Positions 8,316 to 17,574 of a DNA stretch of 51,473 nt are shown here, in pieces (position 1 is the first letter of the stretch; every line of letters begins with the position of its first letter). The position numbers were made by a program, and so were the translations under genes. The notes under the pieces were generated by a model that saw nothing but the letters and a program-made list of their open reading frames with translations, ran no database searches and had not been told where the DNA came from. The DNA is taken from NCBI GenBank assembly GCA_039961735.1, contig JABRVX010000034.1:1-51473 (forward strand), read 5' to 3'. This stretch comes from Fimbriimonadia bacterium (GTDB taxonomy: Bacteria; Armatimonadota; Fimbriimonadia; Fimbriimonadales; JABRVX01).

Positions 8316-9221
8316 ATGGAGGTCGAGCGAGTTCCCGGATACGATGACGTCTATGCGTACATAGACAGCCAATTCTTAGACACGCCGGAGGCGACCTCGC
8401 AGCAAAGCCCGCCTACGGCGAAGCGTCAAGCTACCACTCGAGGGCGATTGCCGCACGGAGGCCTGGACGCGCCGACGGCCGGAACGGTGTACTCGCCTTT
8501 GGGCGGGCCGCCTCCCCCTGTTCCCGCGGAGGAGACCAGGCAGCAGGCCGCACCTCCACAGCCGGCACCTCAGCCGCCGGTCGGAGCGGTCGTGGAGACG
8601 GAGGCGCGGAAGGAAGATGCTGCGGTGCCCATTGCCGATGCCGCACTACAGGCCGCTCGCGAGGTCTCGCCCGCAACCAAGCGCAGGCGCGTGAAAGGCG
8701 GCGAGGCGGTGCAGCTCCGCATTCCCAACATAGAGGATTACCTTCCCGGGCTGACTACGGATACCCGACCATCGCGAGCCCAGGCCAAAGCCGTCGTGAA
8801 CATGGAAGTCGGCAGCCATAGGTCACAGCAGCACTCGCCGCCGAAGCCCCCGAGAAAGCTGAAGAGGCCAGAGCTTTCGGGACCACGCCCCCGCAAGCGT
8901 ACCAGGACCGAAGCGACAAATCCCTCGCCCTCGGTCCCAGAGGAGCTTCGCAGCCTTGTAGGTCTCGGAAACGACACCGTCCTCGAGAAGTACTACCAAC
9001 GTTCCCGTGGCGAGAGCAAAGAGCAGATGCTCTCGCGCATAACCAACCCCGAGCTATCGTTGGAGGAAGCGGCGAAGCTGCTCGGTGTGTGTCCGGCGAC
9101 CGTGCGGCGCTACACCAACAAGGGCTGGCTGAGGCACCATCGGACGAAGGGTAACCAGCGCAGGTTTCGCTTATCCGACATCGCGGAGTTCGTCAGGGAG
9201 TTTCGAGCCAAACTCGAGTAG
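8316..9221 (+). CDS. BldC/MerR-type DNA-binding protein with a long disordered N-terminus
   Basis: A 301-residue protein. Residues 1-30 ('VPGYDDVYAYIDSQF') look ordered. Residues about 30-210 are rich in Pro, Ala, Gln, Arg and Lys with basic clusters such as 'KRRRVKGG' and 'RPRKRTR', and look disordered. Residues about 235-301 form a winged helix of the MerR/BldC/excisionase kind: 'LSLEEAAKLLGVCPATVRRYTNKGWL' is the helix-turn-helix and 'GNQRRFRLSDIAEFV' the wing and following helix. There is no effector domain after the HTH. Its position between queA and a glycosyltransferase, spaced 26 bp and 6 bp, indicates cotranscription. The target is unknown. Confidence 0.8.
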   Translation: MEVERVPGYDDVYAYIDSQFLDTPEATSQQSPPTAKRQATTRGRLPHGGLDAPTAGTVYSPLGGPPPPVPAEETRQQAAPPQPAPQPPVGAVVETEARKEDAAVPIADAALQAAREVSPATKRRRVKGGEAVQLRIPNIEDYLPGLTTDTRPSRAQAKAVVNMEVGSHRSQQHSPPKPPRKLKRPELSGPRPRKRTRTEATNPSPSVPEELRSLVGLGNDTVLEKYYQRSRGESKEQMLSRITNPELSLEEAAKLLGVCPATVRRYTNKGWLRHHRTKGNQRRFRLSDIAEFVREFRAKLE

Positions 9222-9227
9222 GGGCAG

Positions 9228-10406
9228 TTGAACGTAGCCATCTTCTCGGACAGCTATCTGCCCGTGCTGAACGGGGTCAGCGTATCCGTGCATACGCTCG
9301 TCGCCGGCCTGCGTGCTCGTGGGCATCGAGTATGGGTGTTCGCGCCGGCATTCCCTGGGCACCGTGACACGGATCCCGACGTAGTCCGCTTCAGATCGCT
9401 CATCACGCCATGGGCAAAGGGATACCCACTCGCCCGTCCACCCTTTCGCGGTACTCTGAGGAGGTTCCAGCGCCTCCCTATTGAGATCGTACACACACAC
9501 ACTCCGTTCACAATCGGCTTCTGCGGGCTTAGGTGGGCCGAGTCGGCGGGCATCCCGATCCTCTCCACCTATCACACCATGTACGACCGCTACGTGCACT
9601 ATGTGCCATTCTTCACCCGACGCTACGTCGCATACAAGGTCGCCAAGCACACGCGATACTACTACGGCCGCGTCGCAAGGGTGATAACACCCTCGCACGC
9701 GGCAGCCGACGTGTTGCGCGGCCATGGGGTGACAACTCCCATCGAGGTGGTGCGTACCGGGATTCCGCAAGCCAAAGCCATTCCGAAGTCTGAAGCGCGC
9801 GACCGTTTGGGGATCCCACAAGATGAGAGCACGCTCCTCTACGTCGGCAGGCTGGCGTCGGAGAAGAACCTAGGCTTACTTCTGGACTGCCTTCCCCGCT
9901 GGCGGACCTCGTTCCCGAACGCTCGGCTGCGGCTGGTCGGAGATGGTCCCGGGCGACCTCTCCTGGAGTCACGTGCAGCGGAATTGGGCATTCGAGAACG
10001 CCTTACCGTACACGGGCAGGTAGGGCATGACGAGGTGCTCGTGTACATGGCTGCTGCGGACCTATTCGTGTTCCCTTCCACTTCGGAAACGCAGGGGCTG
10101 GTCATCGGCGAGGCGCAAAGCCTGGGGCTCCCGGCGGTTGCAGTTCGGGGGGGCGGTGCGCCGGAAACGATAGAGCACGGCGTAGACGGGATGGTAGTGG
10201 CCGATGATGCGCAGGAGTTCGCACAGGCCGTCGAGGAGATTCTGCGTGATCCAGTGCTACGTGCCAAGATGTCGGAAAACGCACTTCGTTCGCCCGCACG
10301 GATCTCGCCCGACGAGTACGTGGGCCGGATTGAGCGACTATACGAGGAGGTGCTAGGTGAAAGGCAACAGGAAACTCCCACTCAGCCCGCCTCAGTCCAT
10401 TCGTGA
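9228..10406 (+). CDS. GT4-family glycosyltransferase
   Basis: A 392-residue GT-B fold glycosyltransferase. The N-terminal acceptor domain starts 'NVAIFSDSYLPVLNGVSVSVHTL', characteristic of the diacylglycerol glucosyltransferase and mannosyltransferase branch of GT4. The C-terminal nucleotide-sugar domain contains 'LLYVGRLASEKNLGLLL' and the E-x7-E motif in 'SETQGLVIGEAQSLGLPAVA'. It probably glycosylates a membrane lipid at the cytoplasmic face; lipid acceptor specificity is inference. The start is a TTG at 9228, supported by the family N-terminus beginning immediately after it and by an upstream 'aggggcag'. The gene overlaps the dNTPase gene by 50 bp. Confidence 0.88.
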   Translation: MNVAIFSDSYLPVLNGVSVSVHTLVAGLRARGHRVWVFAPAFPGHRDTDPDVVRFRSLITPWAKGYPLARPPFRGTLRRFQRLPIEIVHTHTPFTIGFCGLRWAESAGIPILSTYHTMYDRYVHYVPFFTRRYVAYKVAKHTRYYYGRVARVITPSHAAADVLRGHGVTTPIEVVRTGIPQAKAIPKSEARDRLGIPQDESTLLYVGRLASEKNLGLLLDCLPRWRTSFPNARLRLVGDGPGRPLLESRAAELGIRERLTVHGQVGHDEVLVYMAAADLFVFPSTSETQGLVIGEAQSLGLPAVAVRGGGAPETIEHGVDGMVVADDAQEFAQAVEEILRDPVLRAKMSENALRSPARISPDEYVGRIERLYEEVLGERQQETPTQPASVHS

Positions 10407-11442
10407 GCGCACGGAACAGATCGAGCTCGAGCTGCTATCGCCCCATGCTGCCAAGTCCGCCCTGAGCAGGGGGCGCCCGTTGCCGGAGAAGCCGGACCCG
10501 ATTCGTACCTGTTACCAGCGGGATCGCGATCGAGTGCTGCACTGCAAGGCGTTTCGGCGGCTGAAACACAAGACGCAGGTATTCATCGACCCGGACGGCG
10601 ACCACTTCCGCACAAGACTAACACACACGCTGGAAGTCTCGCAGATCAGCAGAACCGTGGCACGTGCGCTGCGCCTGAACGAAGACCTAACAGAGGCCAT
10701 CGCGCTCGGCCACGACCTAGGGCACCCGCCCTTCGGCCACGCGGGTGAGGAGGCGCTGAACGATGCTATGCAAGAAGTGGACCCGACACTCTCCTTTCGC
10801 CACTTCGAGCAGTCGGTGCGAGTAGTGCAGGTGCTGGAGCGTGACGGAGCCGGGCTGAACCTAACTTACGAGACGTTGGAGGGCATCGGAGGGCACTCGA
10901 AAGGACGAGACGACCTTGCACACGCATCTCGAGTCCCTGTAGGCAGTATGGAAGCCGAGGTGGTGCGTACGTGCGATCGCGTAGCCTACCTCAACCACGA
11001 CCTGGACGATGCGTTTCGCGCGGGGCACATCCTGCCGAACGAACTACCCGTGACGGTGAGCGAGGGACTTGGCATCGGAAACAGTGAACGAATCACGCGC
11101 ATGGTGACGGACATCATTCAGGCCACCGGGGACGGTCCGCATGTACTGATGTCCCGGCAGATGGAGGGGCTGCTGAACGAACTGAAGGAGTTCATGTTCG
11201 AACGGCTGTACGTGAACAACCCGCGCACCGCACCCGATATCGAGCGAGCCAAGGAGATGCTTCGTCTGCTTTTTCGACACTACCTGGACCACCCAGAGCT
11301 GCTGCCCGAGCGGCACCTTCCAACGGACCTCGCACAACTCCCTCAGGCGGTGTGCGACTACATCGCAGGCATGACCGACCGCTACGCCGTGCAGCAGTTC
11401 GAGTCGCTGTTTCTCCCCAAGGTCTGGCGCCGGGTTGAGTAG
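10357..11442 (+). CDS. dgt: dGTP triphosphohydrolase-like HD protein
   Basis: A 361-residue cytoplasmic protein of the dGTPase-like dNTP triphosphohydrolase family, which cleaves dNTPs to nucleoside and triphosphate. Visible are 'QRDRDRVLHCKAFRRLKHKTQVF', the metal-binding HD residues in 'RLTHTLEVSQISRTVARAL' and 'ALGHDLGHPPFGHAGEEAL', and the later Asp in 'CDRVAYLNHDLDDAF'. The length matches the shorter, deoC-independent type. The GTG at 10357 lies inside the end of the glycosyltransferase gene. No closer standard start precedes the conserved 'IRERTEQIELE' segment, so the 50-bp overlap appears real. It is the last gene of the operon starting at 6576. Confidence 0.92.
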   Translation: MKGNRKLPLSPPQSIRERTEQIELELLSPHAAKSALSRGRPLPEKPDPIRTCYQRDRDRVLHCKAFRRLKHKTQVFIDPDGDHFRTRLTHTLEVSQISRTVARALRLNEDLTEAIALGHDLGHPPFGHAGEEALNDAMQEVDPTLSFRHFEQSVRVVQVLERDGAGLNLTYETLEGIGGHSKGRDDLAHASRVPVGSMEAEVVRTCDRVAYLNHDLDDAFRAGHILPNELPVTVSEGLGIGNSERITRMVTDIIQATGDGPHVLMSRQMEGLLNELKEFMFERLYVNNPRTAPDIERAKEMLRLLFRHYLDHPELLPERHLPTDLAQLPQAVCDYIAGMTDRYAVQQFESLFLPKVWRRVE

Positions 11443-11555
11443 GCACCAGGGCTTCAGCGGCGAGCGAAACCGGACATCGGGTGTGAGCTCCGGGAACCGG
11501 GGGTGCCTCGAGCTTGTCCGAGGGAGAGAAGCTTCAGAACATAGAGGTAAGCGTT

Positions 11556-13787
11556 ATGCCATTCGCCATCATCCTCGCAGCCATTCTGGCGCAGTCGTCA
11601 GCAATGGACGCCCGCAAGCCGGTAGGGCTCCAGCTGCGCGCCGTGCCCTATCACACCACGGTCCACCTCACCTGGCCGGAGACCGGTGCGCCGGGCTACG
11701 CCGTGCTGCGTTCCACGGTCGGGGCCGGATCGTCGCCGGAGGTCGTGCGCTACTCGGCCAAGGGCGACTTAACCGACTACGGCCTGATGCCGGGAGTGGA
11801 ATACTCCTATCGCGTCGCGCCGCTGGACCAGGCTGGGCTGATGAGCGAGGCGTGGAGCCCCGAGGTTCGTGTGCGCACAGGCGTATCGGCACAGAACCTG
11901 CTTCGCGTAACCACACACGACCTACTGTATGTCATCTACACGGGTGGTATGTCCCAGGCCGAGGTGGATAGGCTGTACAACGGCGTAGTGCGCGACGGCA
12001 GGGAGTTCTATTGGCGCAACAGCCTGCTTCGCTACAACCTCAACGTGGTTCCGATGATCATCCCCACCTATCCGCCGGATACCAGTGGCCCTACCATGGC
12101 CAACATCGAGGCGGATCTTCGCGCGAGAGGCGTGCAGAACAACCAGTATGATGGGTGCTTCGTCACGGGCAACAACCTGAGTGGGTGCTACGGTGGGTTC
12201 GTCATCCTCGGACAGACCGCGTCGGCGTACGCGCGTGTGTGTGGCGTGCCGTCCCAGTACGAAGGGAAGAACGACACAGACCCCACGGTGGTGTGGGGCT
12301 TCACCCACGAGTTCGGCCACGCGCTGGACCTGGTGCTGTGCGCTTATAGCGGACATCCAGAGATGCTGTTCAACCACTTTCCATGGGCCTACCCATTGCC
12401 TCCAGGGATCCTCTTCGATGCCGGACCGCACTTCGATGGGATGGGAGAGGTTCTCCGAGTGTACAACGCCTACCACGACTTTCTGGCGCCCTGGGACGGG
12501 TACATCGAAGTGGTGGATGCAGATGGTGACGGCGTGCCGGACGACGACCCCCGCGTACCGATTGACGAGGCTCGCTTCGGCTCCTCTCCTGCCAGTGCGG
12601 ACACGGACAGCGACGGGCTGAGTGACTTCGACGAGATGTGCGCCGGGCGCTATGCGGGCTCCAACCCTAACGTTCAGGACACCGATGGGGATGGAATCTT
12701 GGACGGACAGGACCCGTGGCCACTGGTGCGCATGGCCCCCGTACTGTGGCAAGCGACTTCCGACCCGGCGATGGACGGAGATGCCGATGCAAGCTATGAG
12801 TGGCTGAGCGACGGGTTCGTTTTCAGCAAGGACCCGACACTGACAATGCAAGTGCGTGCGTGCTGGCGACCGGATGCGCTCTATCTGCACTTCACATCGA
12901 ACAAGAGCGTGCGTGTGTGGATATGCTTGGACGGATCGGCCGAGAACGGGCGATGGGATTCCGGTGGGAAGTTCGCCGAAAACGGCAGTCTGTATTCGGA
13001 CACGGCATATGGTGACAGCTACATCGAAGACGGTGTGCTGATAGCCGAGTACGGCGTGCCGACCGTAAGAAAGCGTAGCAGCTCGATAGCGGGCAGCGCG
13101 GTGTCCTACAAGCAGTCCGGAGGCCAGTATCTGTTCGAGGTGAAGATACCTACCGCCCTCGGCCCCGGCGATAGCTATTCATACTTCCGACAGAACGATC
13201 CCCTCATTAATGGCATCAGCCTGTTCTCGGGCAAGCAGCTAGGATTCAACTTCACGGTGGCAACGAGGAGCAGCTCCTCGACCAGTCAGTACTCCGGTTC
13301 GTGGGCGACTGCGGGGGAGATATACAGCTCCTATGACGTGATGCTGATGGATCGCGCGGCAACCATTCGTGGCGTAGTAGCGATGCAGCAGTGCATGAAT
13401 CCCGAAGGGCATACGGCGCTACTGGAGTTCCGTGACCCCGGCACTACTCGCGTGCGGGCGATGCTTCCGATCACCCTGGACGACGGCGCTCAATACGAGG
13501 CCGTCGGCGCACCATCCGGCACGTTCGACCTGGCAGTAAAGTTTCAGCACCATCTGCGGCGCGTGTCGCCTAATCGAACACTCATCGCAGGCATGAACTA
13601 TGTGGACTTCCTGCAGATCAACGGGGATGCGGACAACAGCAACAGCGTGGACATCGGGGACTTGAACGCGGTGCTGACACGCTTCGGTATTGCCGACCCG
13701 GTAGTAGACCTCGACTGTAGTGGCGAGGTGGCCTTAGCGGACCTGAACATCGTACTACTGAATTTCGGCCGCGTCGGCGATCCGTAG
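11556..13787 (+). CDS. Secreted multidomain protein with HExxH motif, Ca-binding repeats and dockerin-like tail
   Basis: A 743-residue exported protein with a short signal peptide (residues 1 to about 18). In order: an FN3-like domain (about 20-110, 'VPYHTTVHLTWPETGAPGYAVLRS'); a region with a zinc-protease motif His251-Glu-Phe-Gly-His255 in 'GFTHEFGHALD'; Asp-rich thrombospondin type 3 repeats (about 325-390, 'DTDSDGLSDFDE', 'DTDGDGILDGQDPWP'); a CBM9-like beta domain (about 395-600); and the shared C-terminal module (about 605-743) ending in two dockerin-like half-repeats ('GDLNAVLTRFG', 'ADLNIVLLNFG'). The start at 11556 has 'agaggt' upstream and places the signal first. A metal-dependent protease role is inferred from HEFGH alone. 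Confidence 0.8.
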   Translation: MPFAIILAAILAQSSAMDARKPVGLQLRAVPYHTTVHLTWPETGAPGYAVLRSTVGAGSSPEVVRYSAKGDLTDYGLMPGVEYSYRVAPLDQAGLMSEAWSPEVRVRTGVSAQNLLRVTTHDLLYVIYTGGMSQAEVDRLYNGVVRDGREFYWRNSLLRYNLNVVPMIIPTYPPDTSGPTMANIEADLRARGVQNNQYDGCFVTGNNLSGCYGGFVILGQTASAYARVCGVPSQYEGKNDTDPTVVWGFTHEFGHALDLVLCAYSGHPEMLFNHFPWAYPLPPGILFDAGPHFDGMGEVLRVYNAYHDFLAPWDGYIEVVDADGDGVPDDDPRVPIDEARFGSSPASADTDSDGLSDFDEMCAGRYAGSNPNVQDTDGDGILDGQDPWPLVRMAPVLWQATSDPAMDGDADASYEWLSDGFVFSKDPTLTMQVRACWRPDALYLHFTSNKSVRVWICLDGSAENGRWDSGGKFAENGSLYSDTAYGDSYIEDGVLIAEYGVPTVRKRSSSIAGSAVSYKQSGGQYLFEVKIPTALGPGDSYSYFRQNDPLINGISLFSGKQLGFNFTVATRSSSSTSQYSGSWATAGEIYSSYDVMLMDRAATIRGVVAMQQCMNPEGHTALLEFRDPGTTRVRAMLPITLDDGAQYEAVGAPSGTFDLAVKFQHHLRRVSPNRTLIAGMNYVDFLQINGDADNSNSVDIGDLNAVLTRFGIADPVVDLDCSGEVALADLNIVLLNFGRVGDP

Positions 13788-13809
13788 CAGTTTCGCCTAG
13801 AGCGAGTGT

Positions 13810-16284
13810 ATGCTTGCAGGGATGCTGCTCGGCTTGGTGGTGACGATGACGGGTGCGAGTCCGCCTCAAAGCATTGACCTGTCTCGCGACTGGGAGTTCG
13901 CTCGTCTCGATATGGATACTAGCTGGACGGTCGAGTTAGGTCCACGCTTGAGCTGGTCTACTGTCCAGTTACCACACACTCCGCAACTTCACACCCCTCG
14001 CTCCAACCAAGTGTGGCAAGGGGTGTGCGTGTATCGCAAGCACCTGCAGGTTCCGAGCATCGCACCGGGCGGCCAGGTGATACTAAGAATCGGCGCGGCG
14101 ATGCACAAGGCACAAGTGTACTGGAACGATAGGCTCATCACCACCCACTACGGAGGCTATCTTCCGGTAGTAGCGGACCTGACTGCCGAGTTGACGCGCG
14201 AGCCCGAAGGTGATCTGGTCATCGTGCTCGACAACAGGGACGACCCGACGGTGCCACCTGGCAAGCCGCAGCGGGCGGTCGACTTCGCCTACTTCGGCGG
14301 GCTGCATCGCGACGCTACGCTCACCATCAAGCCTGCGGTTCGGATCCGTGATCCGTTTCTAGCGAACGGCGCCGGGCGCGGTGGAATCTTCGTCTCGTAC
14401 GAAACGGTGTCACCGAAGCAAGCGACCGTGGTAGTTCGAGCGGATGTGGAAAACGGTTCGCCAGATGGCCGAGGCGCCAAGCTGCGTGTCACTCTGCAGG
14501 CGAAAGGGCGCGCCGTAGCATCCGGTACATCCGGCGAAGTGAAGGTCCGCGCGGGCGGGATGGCCCGGCTGCAGGCTCGCATGGTAGTCGAGCGGCCGCG
14601 TCTTTGGCACCCCGACACGCCACATCTCTATGAACTCGTGGTACAGGTTGACGGGGGATGCGAGGTGGTGGACGAAGAGCGGCTGCGCATTGGCATCCGC
14701 ACATTCGCCGTCGGCGAGTCCGGTAACCTGTTGGTGAACGGCGCCCCGCTCCTGGTTCGTGGCACCAATCGCCACAATGACATGCCATGGTTTGGCAATG
14801 CCATTCCTCCGCGTATGCAGGAGCGAGACGTTAAGCTGCTGAAGGAAGCCGGCTTCAACTGCCTTCGCCTGGCCCACTACCCGCAGGACCCGGCAGTTCT
14901 CGACGCGTGCGACCGCTACGGCTTGCTCGTGATCTCGTGCGTTCCCGGGTGGCAGCACTACTCCGACGATCCTGTGTTCGCCCATCGGGTGGAGCAGGAT
15001 GTTAGGAACATGGTCCGGCGTGATCGCAACCGTGCGTGTGTTGCACTGTGGGAGACTACGCTGAATGAGACCTATGGCCCTCCCGATGCATTTTTCCGAA
15101 GGATGGTGCTCGCCGCGCGGAGTGAGTCACCGTATTCGACCATCCTCACATGCGGTGACACCTACGGTCGCGCCGACCCTTCGAGCATTGGTTACGACGT
15201 CCCATATACTCTCTGGGCGGACCCATTTCTGCGTCCGATGCCGAAGGAAATGGGTGGCAAGGGTCTGCACCGGGAGTATGGGGATTACGAGTTCGGTGGA
15301 AGCGTGAGTACGAGTCGCGTCGGGCTGACTGCCAGTGAGGCCGATCTTATGCTGCAAGCGTGGAACTACCAGTGGTCGCTGAATCGCTACCAGGCGCTAC
15401 CTTGGACCTTGGGCACGTGTAGCTGGGTGGGCATAGACCACCATCGTGGATTCCCCAACGAACCCGGGGCGTCCGAGTGTGGTGCGCTAGACCTCTTCCG
15501 GAGGCCCAAGCCGGTCTATTGGTTCTTCCAGAGCCAGAGACCGGTCGAGCAAGGCCCAATGGTCCGCATCGCGAATCGCTGGGAGCCCCCTTCACCGAAC
15601 AAAGTGATCGTTTACTCGAATGCTGACAGGGTGGAACTCTTCCTGAATGGGCGGTCGCTCGGCATGAGGGCCTCCGACGATGGGCCTGACACAGAATACG
15701 GAGTGCCCCCACAGGCGGATCCCCTCTATTGGTCGAATGGCGGCTTCCTGCCGAGCGGGGGCCCACCTCCCGACAAGCCCACCGCGATCTTCGATGGTGG
15801 AAACGCACGTAATCTGGATCATCCACCCTTCACCTTCACAGGCGTAGAGTTCGAGCCGGGAACGCTCAAGGCCGTCGCTTACGTCCGAGGAAACGCGGCA
15901 GCCACCCACGAGGTCCGGACGCCCGGTGAGGCGACGCAGATTCGGGTGGTCGTGGACGACGCGGGCATCCCGCTTCGGGGGGACGGGCTCGACTGCGTGT
16001 GGGTCCGCGTCGAGGTGTTGGATGCTCTGGGAGTCCCCTGCTTCACCAACGGGCTGGCAGTCAGCCTGCGTGCCTCAGGCTCAGCAGAAGTCGTAGGCTC
16101 AGACACTATGCCTACGGAGGGTGGCGTGGCGAGCTTCCTGATACGCGGACTGACCCCCGGCTTCACCGAACTGTCTGCTGCCTGCGCGCTCGGGGAGGCA
16201 CGCTTTCGAGTGAAGGTAGCGGCACCAGACTTGAGACGCGCCCCCCGCGGTGTGTGTTGCCAGGATCGCGCTCCTGCGTTATAA
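13810..16284 (+). CDS. Secreted glycoside hydrolase family 2 enzyme
   Basis: An 824-residue exported enzyme with a short signal peptide. The sugar-binding beta domain (about 20-180) begins 'IDLSRDWEF', an immunoglobulin-like domain follows (about 180-300), and the TIM barrel starts near 'LLVNGAPLLVRGTNRHND'. The acid/base Glu420 sits in 'LNETYGP' (family 'NE'), and Glu489 in 'REYGDYEFGGS' is well placed as the nucleophile, resembling the beta-galactosidase 'EYAHAMGN' motif. C-terminal beta domains include an Ig-like segment with 'VRVEVLDALGVPC'. GH2 members act as beta-galactosidases, glucuronidases or mannosidases; the substrate cannot be told from sequence. It lies 22 bp after the preceding secreted protein, so cotranscription is likely. 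It lacks the dockerin-like tail of its neighbours. Confidence 0.88.
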   Translation: MLAGMLLGLVVTMTGASPPQSIDLSRDWEFARLDMDTSWTVELGPRLSWSTVQLPHTPQLHTPRSNQVWQGVCVYRKHLQVPSIAPGGQVILRIGAAMHKAQVYWNDRLITTHYGGYLPVVADLTAELTREPEGDLVIVLDNRDDPTVPPGKPQRAVDFAYFGGLHRDATLTIKPAVRIRDPFLANGAGRGGIFVSYETVSPKQATVVVRADVENGSPDGRGAKLRVTLQAKGRAVASGTSGEVKVRAGGMARLQARMVVERPRLWHPDTPHLYELVVQVDGGCEVVDEERLRIGIRTFAVGESGNLLVNGAPLLVRGTNRHNDMPWFGNAIPPRMQERDVKLLKEAGFNCLRLAHYPQDPAVLDACDRYGLLVISCVPGWQHYSDDPVFAHRVEQDVRNMVRRDRNRACVALWETTLNETYGPPDAFFRRMVLAARSESPYSTILTCGDTYGRADPSSIGYDVPYTLWADPFLRPMPKEMGGKGLHREYGDYEFGGSVSTSRVGLTASEADLMLQAWNYQWSLNRYQALPWTLGTCSWVGIDHHRGFPNEPGASECGALDLFRRPKPVYWFFQSQRPVEQGPMVRIANRWEPPSPNKVIVYSNADRVELFLNGRSLGMRASDDGPDTEYGVPPQADPLYWSNGGFLPSGGPPPDKPTAIFDGGNARNLDHPPFTFTGVEFEPGTLKAVAYVRGNAAATHEVRTPGEATQIRVVVDDAGIPLRGDGLDCVWVRVEVLDALGVPCFTNGLAVSLRASGSAEVVGSDTMPTEGGVASFLIRGLTPGFTELSAACALGEARFRVKVAAPDLRRAPRGVCCQDRAPAL

Positions 16285-16340
16285 TGACCTGGTCGGTCCA
16301 AAGAAGGCCGGCCGCCTCAGTATATTTTGGAGCAGATGTG

Positions 16341-17366
16341 ATGCGATACTTAGCGGCTCTTCTTACTAGCTGCCTCGTGATTCCCGTCGTTGCCGACTAT
16401 GATTTGGACGGATCGAAGTGGTCCCAGAGCGGGTTGGCGGACGTGCATTTCAGCAGCATCCTGTACTCCTTCGACGAGTACAACAATCCTTATTCCAGCT
16501 CGTGCGCCACTGCGAATCCATTCGAGGATGACGGCAATCCCGTGACGCTCGGAATGACGATCAACGTCAGCGAGCTGACGGACGGCCTGGTGGACTACTC
16601 GTTTATTGCAACCGGCACGCTGGAGCCGCTCACGGGCGAGTTCATCGTGTCACACAACCAGTCCGGCCTGAACATCGAGTTCGACGTGTACGTGCCGGAC
16701 CTCGGGACGACCCTCACATTCGTGCTAACGAGCGTGGACCAGACGGTTGCGGGCACGGTCACTGGGCATTCGACCTGCTTTATTGGCGGAAGGTGGCGGG
16801 ATCCGGGCGAGGTAATGACTACGGATCCTTCGCGGACGAAGGCCACGTACAAAGGCTACATCAAGACCCTGTTCAACCCGCCGTGGACCCTGGTGGTGGA
16901 CAACGTGCGCGGGACGAGTGTGAAGTGCGAGTGCCCTGGCGTGCGCATCAGCGGACGGGTGGAGCCTCAGCTATACAGCGGCTCCGTGAGCGGGCTAGTT
17001 GCCGAGGTGTGGGTGCGCAACGGTGTTACTACCGAGTACTTCAACGTGCCGCTCGCGGCTGACGGGTCCTATTCCGTGACCACGCACCTCCCGGGCAGCG
17101 TGGAAGTGCTGGCGAAGGTGACGCACTGGCTGCGCGGCAGAGTTACTGGGGTGAACACGAACGGGGGTGACGTTGTCGGCGTGGACTTCTCACTCCTGAA
17201 CGGTGACCTGGACTTGGACAACGCGGTGACTCTGACGGACCTGAACGGCGTGCTGGTGTGGTTCGGGACCACATCCACGGCCGCCGATCTGGACGGCAGC
17301 GGCCTGGTCGGGCTCGAGGATCTCAACATCGTGCTGCTCAACTTCAGCGCCCAAGGCGAGTCGTAA
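16341..17366 (+). CDS. Secreted protein with dockerin-like C-terminal tail, unknown function
   Basis: A 341-residue exported protein. The ATG at 16341 has 'ggagcag' upstream and is followed directly by a signal peptide ('MRYLAALLTSCLVIPVVA'); upstream in-frame codons overlap the GH2 gene and are not used. Residues about 20-200 form a beta-rich domain I do not recognise. Residues about 205-290 are a carboxypeptidase-regulatory-like beta-sandwich ('GRVEPQLYSGSVSGLVAEVWVRNGV'), and residues about 290-341 hold two dockerin-like half-repeats ('LTDLNGVLVWFG', 'LEDLNIVLLNFS'). It shares the C-terminal architecture of the proteins at 11556, 31853 and 36354. A very strong hairpin follows 52 bp downstream. 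Confidence 0.75.
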   Translation: MRYLAALLTSCLVIPVVADYDLDGSKWSQSGLADVHFSSILYSFDEYNNPYSSSCATANPFEDDGNPVTLGMTINVSELTDGLVDYSFIATGTLEPLTGEFIVSHNQSGLNIEFDVYVPDLGTTLTFVLTSVDQTVAGTVTGHSTCFIGGRWRDPGEVMTTDPSRTKATYKGYIKTLFNPPWTLVVDNVRGTSVKCECPGVRISGRVEPQLYSGSVSGLVAEVWVRNGVTTEYFNVPLAADGSYSVTTHLPGSVEVLAKVTHWLRGRVTGVNTNGGDVVGVDFSLLNGDLDLDNAVTLTDLNGVLVWFGTTSTAADLDGSGLVGLEDLNIVLLNFSAQGES

Positions 17367-17418
17367 CTCTACCGTCCAGCCACCGAAAGAACGGTGTGCC
17401 CTGCGGCCCACCAATTCC

Positions 17419-17459
17419 CTGCAGACGGTCGTCGCCGAGACGGCGACGACCGTCTGCAG
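17419..17459. terminator. 19-bp perfect hairpin, probable bidirectional terminator
   Basis: Arms 17419-17437 and 17441-17459 are perfectly complementary over 19 bp with a 3-nt loop (aga). This is the strongest hairpin in the window. No T tract follows on either strand. It closes the 11556-17366 gene cluster. Confidence 0.6.
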
Positions 17460-17470
17460 AAGTCCGGCCC

Positions 17471-17556
17471 ATGCCTCCGTTGCCCCTGTAGTGGAAGCCA
17501 TGTGCGGTGTGACCGACCGGGACAGAGGAGCCTCCGCTAAAGGACAACGGAGGCAT
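17471..17556. repeat. Spaced 12-bp inverted repeat with nested stem
   Basis: Arm 17471-17482 is perfectly complementary to 17545-17556, 62 bp apart. The second arm also pairs with a nearer 6-bp sequence (17531-17536), so two alternative structures are possible. It is intergenic and of unknown function: it could be a second terminator, a small structured RNA, or the scar of a mobile element given the transposase remnant just beyond it. Confidence 0.5.
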
Positions 17557-17574
17557 AAAAGGTCATTCATCCCC

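Noticed and set aside
17419-17459. 19-bp palindrome as terminal repeat of an insertion sequence
   Set aside because: The two arms are adjacent, not flanking an element, and there is no intact transposase between any pair of them.
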